Positions 61,689-64,000 of a stretch of 64,000 nt of DNA are shown one piece after another. The notes beneath the pieces were generated by a model, which was not told where the DNA came from, did not search any database, and saw nothing but the letters and a program-made list of their open reading frames with translations. A program made the translations under genes and the position numbers. Numbering within the stretch: the stretch's first letter is position 1; every line of letters starts with the position of its first letter. Origin of the DNA: JAUIET01 sp045106985 (lineage in GTDB: Bacteria; Pseudomonadota; Gammaproteobacteria; Pseudomonadales; JAUIET01); contig JBGCFQ010000036.1 of assembly GCA_045106985.1 (NCBI GenBank), positions 1 through 64,000 on the forward strand, read 5' to 3'.

Positions 61689-62909
61689 ATGGCGACCCGA
61701 TCAGTCTCCCCTAGTGTCTATATTTGGTCTGGAACAGACAAAAGCGGCAACAAATCGAAAGGTGAAATCACTGGCACCACCCAAGCTAACGCTAAGGCTC
61801 TTTTACGAAAGCAGGGCATTGTAGCCAAGAGCGTTAAGAAAAAGGCCAAGCCTCTATTTGGAGAACGTGGCAAAGCTATCAAGGCGATGGATATTTCGAT
61901 ATTCACTCGCCAGCTTGCAACAATGGTCAAGGCTGGTGTACCCCTGGTTCAGGCTTTCGATATTGTTGCAGAAGGATTGGACAATCCTTCTATGCGCAAA
62001 CTGGTTCTTGAAGTAAAAAACGATGTAGCCGGGGGCTCCAGCTTGGCTGGAAGTCTGTCAAAACATCGCATCTATTTTGATGATCTGTTTTGCAATCTTG
62101 TTGAGGCCGGCGAGCAATCGGGCTCATTGGAAACAATGCTAGACCGCGTTGCGACCTATAAAGAAAAAACAGAAGCACTGAAATCTAAAATCAAGAAAGC
62201 TGTCACCTATCCTATCGCGGTAGTTGTTGTCGCTACCGTGGTTACAGGCATACTTCTGATCAAAGTGGTTCCACAGTTCGCCGAGACTTTTAGTAGCTTT
62301 GGATCGGAGTTACCCGCGTTTACTCTTTTTGTACTTAGGATTTCAGAATTCACGCAGGCATGGTGGTACATAATTCTGGGGGTAATTGTTGTAGGCGTTT
62401 GGGCATTTATGCAAGCCAAGAAACGATCCAGAGCCTTTGCCGCTGGTGTTGACCGCTTTCTACTAAAGGCACCCATTGTCGGCGATATTGTCGAGCAATC
62501 GGTGTATGCCCGTTTCAGCCGAACCTTAGCAACGACTTTCGCGGCTGGTGTACCACTGGTAGACGCTCTTGAATCGGTGGCCGGCGCCGCGGGTAACATT
62601 GTATACGCGAAAGCAATTAGGGATGTTAGAGACGACGTAACCACTGGAACGCAACTCAATGTAGCCATTCGAGCCAGCAATAGATTCCCGAGCATGCTAA
62701 TGCAAATGATAGCTATTGGCGAAGAGTCAGGTTCGCTTGATGAAATGCTTGAAAAGGTGGCCAATCACTACGAATCTGAAGTAGACAACAAAGTTGACGG
62801 ACTGACATCTTTGCTCGAACCACTGATTATGTCGGTACTTGGCGTGTTAGTAGGCGGCCTAATGATCGCCATGTACTTGCCAATATTTATGCTTGGCTCA
62901 GTTGTTTAA
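61689..62909 (+). CDS. pilC: PilC, inner-membrane platform protein
   Basis: 406 residues, GspF family with two duplicated halves; RQLATMVKAGVPLVQAFDIV and FSRTLATTFAAGVPLVDALE are the paired motifs. Three transmembrane helices. It links PilB to the pilus. Two bases after pilB. Confidence 0.96.
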   Translation: MATRSVSPSVYIWSGTDKSGNKSKGEITGTTQANAKALLRKQGIVAKSVKKKAKPLFGERGKAIKAMDISIFTRQLATMVKAGVPLVQAFDIVAEGLDNPSMRKLVLEVKNDVAGGSSLAGSLSKHRIYFDDLFCNLVEAGEQSGSLETMLDRVATYKEKTEALKSKIKKAVTYPIAVVVVATVVTGILLIKVVPQFAETFSSFGSELPAFTLFVLRISEFTQAWWYIILGVIVVGVWAFMQAKKRSRAFAAGVDRFLLKAPIVGDIVEQSVYARFSRTLATTFAAGVPLVDALESVAGAAGNIVYAKAIRDVRDDVTTGTQLNVAIRASNRFPSMLMQMIAIGEESGSLDEMLEKVANHYESEVDNKVDGLTSLLEPLIMSVLGVLVGGLMIAMYLPIFMLGSVV

Positions 62910-62933
62910 AAGACTCTCTTATCGGTCACTCTA

Positions 62934-63827
62934 TTGAACCTCTTCTTTACTCCATTGTTGCAGCTACTCGATAATCCGATGTGGCTGCTCATATTAGGTG
63001 GGCTGCTTAGCTTGCTGGTGGGCAGCTTTTTAAACGTTGTTATATACCGCGTGCCGCTAATGCTGCAACGCTCATGGCAGCATGAGTGCGCGTTGATTCT
63101 TGAAGACGAAAAACGCATAAAAGAGGCGGAAGAACAAGCAGTCTTCAATTTGATGAAGCCGGGCTCGCACTGCCCGCAATGCAATTGCGAAATTAAACCC
63201 TGGCAGAACATACCCATACTTAGCTATCTAATACAAAAAGGTAAATGCGCCGACTGTAAGACCAGCATCTCGGCTCGCTACCCTTTGGTGGAGCTCACAA
63301 CAGCCCTGCTCTCATTACTGGTACTTTGGACCTTTGGCAACACGGCCGCTAGCGCTTACGGCTTGATACTCTGCTGGTCATTGATCGCATTAACTATGAT
63401 CGATGTTGATCATCAGTTATTGCCCGACAATATCACTCTGCCTCTAGTGTGGCTGGGCCTAATCGCTAACGTCTCCGGCACTTTTGTAGACCTCGAGACA
63501 GCAGTTTGGGGCGCCGTTGCGGGATATTTGTCTTTGTGGAGCGTGTTCTGGCTATTCAAGTTGCTGACAGGCAAAGATGGCATGGGCTACGGGGATTTTA
63601 AATTGCTTGCCGCACTTGGCGCCTGGCTAGGCTGGCAAATGTTGCCGCTTATTATTATTCTCTCTTCACTGGTTGGTGCAATTCTCGGTAGCTTGGCATT
63701 ACTAAAGAGCAAACAGGCGCAAAGCACTCCAATCCCCTTTGGCCCATACCTTGCAGTAGCCGGTGGTATTGCTATGATCTGGGGCGATCAAATTGTACAA
63801 GCGTATTTAAATTACAGCGGCTTGTAG
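62934..63827 (+). CDS. pilD: PilD, prepilin peptidase and N-methyltransferase
   Basis: 297 residues. N-terminal methyltransferase domain with four zinc cysteines C80, C83, C105, C108; catalytic aspartates Asp157 (TMIDVDHQLLPD) and Asp221 in GMGYGD. It matures PilA and the minor pilins in this window. The start is a TTG without a clear ribosome-binding site; Met16 is possible but would shorten the first helix. Follows pilC by 24 bases. Confidence 0.94.
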   Translation: MNLFFTPLLQLLDNPMWLLILGGLLSLLVGSFLNVVIYRVPLMLQRSWQHECALILEDEKRIKEAEEQAVFNLMKPGSHCPQCNCEIKPWQNIPILSYLIQKGKCADCKTSISARYPLVELTTALLSLLVLWTFGNTAASAYGLILCWSLIALTMIDVDHQLLPDNITLPLVWLGLIANVSGTFVDLETAVWGAVAGYLSLWSVFWLFKLLTGKDGMGYGDFKLLAALGAWLGWQMLPLIIILSSLVGAILGSLALLKSKQAQSTPIPFGPYLAVAGGIAMIWGDQIVQAYLNYSGL

Positions 63828-63875
63828 ATCAACTCACTCTAGCTCTGAGAGCAAGTTGCTCTCTTAGGAAAACTT

Positions 63876-64000
63876 ATGTTTGTTGTCGGCGTTACTGGCG
63901 GCATTGGCAGCGGCAAAACCGCGGTCACTGATCGTTTCTCCCAACTTGGAATTACCATTGTAGACGCCGACCTCGCATCCCGGGTTATCGTTGAGCCAGG
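63876..64000 (+). CDS. coaE: Dephospho-CoA kinase, 5' part (cut by window edge)
   Basis: The first 41 codons are in the window: ATG at 63876 with TAGGAA before it, P-loop VTGGIGSGKTAV and IVDADLASR. CoaE makes coenzyme A by phosphorylating dephospho-CoA. It is the usual neighbour of pilD. The rest lies beyond the right edge. Confidence 0.9.
   Translation, partial: MFVVGVTGGIGSGKTAVTDRFSQLGITIVDADLASRVIVEP

Noticed and set aside
1..64000. CRISPR arrays, phage, transposase, integrase, toxin-antitoxin or defence islands
   Set aside because: I looked for regular spaced repeats and for such proteins among all plausible genes and found none; the accessory signal is limited to the palindromic repeats and a few unassigned genes.

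Overview
This window is chromosomal DNA from a Gram-negative gammaproteobacterium, most likely a relative of Pseudomonas in the broad sense (Pseudomonadales, Cellvibrionales or Oceanospirillales type). The assignment rests on the gene content (outer-membrane BamD, Tat-exported MsrP, a complete type IVa pilus set, AmpD/AmpE/AmpG) and on gene strings that match the Pseudomonas aeruginosa order as I remember it: rrn-msrQ-msrP-pssA-(ilvC)-ilvH-ilvI; clpB-pgeF-rluD/bamD-pilS-pilR-fimT; pilE-pilY-pilX-pilW-pilV-fimU beside ispH-fkpB-lspA-ileS-ribF-murJ; groEL-groES-fxsA; ampE-ampD-DUF1631-nadC; pilA-pilB-pilC-pilD-coaE. It is not Pseudomonas itself: ketol-acid reductoisomerase is the long class II enzyme with an IlvY regulator, and groESL carries a CIRCE operator. 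I cannot name a genus. No prophage, insertion sequence, CRISPR array, toxin-antitoxin or defence system was seen.

Layout. 1-240: promoter and leader of a ribosomal RNA operon that runs off the left edge (minus strand). 521-5732: a HerA-like ATPase, then msrQ, msrP, pssA and ilvY. 5847-10129: branched-chain amino acid synthesis, with ilvC convergent to ilvI-ilvH. 10356-15366: DUF4124 protein, clpB (heat-shock promoter), pgeF, rluD. 15492-20707: bamD, a small membrane protein, pilS-pilR and fimT. 20743-27904: minor pilin operon fimU-pilV-pilW-pilX-pilY1-pilY2-like-pilE (minus). 28066-36578: ispH, fkpB, lspA, ileS, ribF, murJ, pyrB. 36709-39699: sbcB and fumarase. 39700-44211: an accessory-like stretch with palindromic repeats, a DUF1223 protein, a coiled-coil membrane protein, a PuuD-like membrane protein and an NTF2-like protein. 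44212-52095: groESL, fxsA, ampG, yajQ, panE, a ROK sugar kinase, ampE, ampD. 52190-58276: DUF1631 protein, nadC, an HD-GYP protein, tatD. 58526-64000: two tandem pilins, pilB, pilC, pilD and the start of coaE.

How the genes work together. Two clusters supply nearly a whole type IV pilus: PilS/PilR sense and switch on the major pilin from a -24/-12 (RpoN) promoter at 59603-59617; PilB drives assembly, PilC is the platform, PilD processes all prepilins, and the fimU-pilE operon encodes the tip complex with PilY1. AmpG, AmpD and probably a ROK kinase belong to cell-wall recycling. GroESL and ClpB form the heat-shock component, apparently under two different regulators.

The most unusual content is a set of five long imperfect palindromes (about 135-192 bp, arms of 18-28 bp) in three intergenic regions (7311-7877, 39700-40380, 43635-44211). 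At least two, and probably three, share a core sequence and so form a dispersed repeat family. The second is an apparent exchange of the ancestral ilvC for a class II ilvC-ilvY pair inside an otherwise conserved ilvIH...pssA string, with inverted repeats on both sides. All statements come from reading the sequence and remembered family knowledge; no database search was run.
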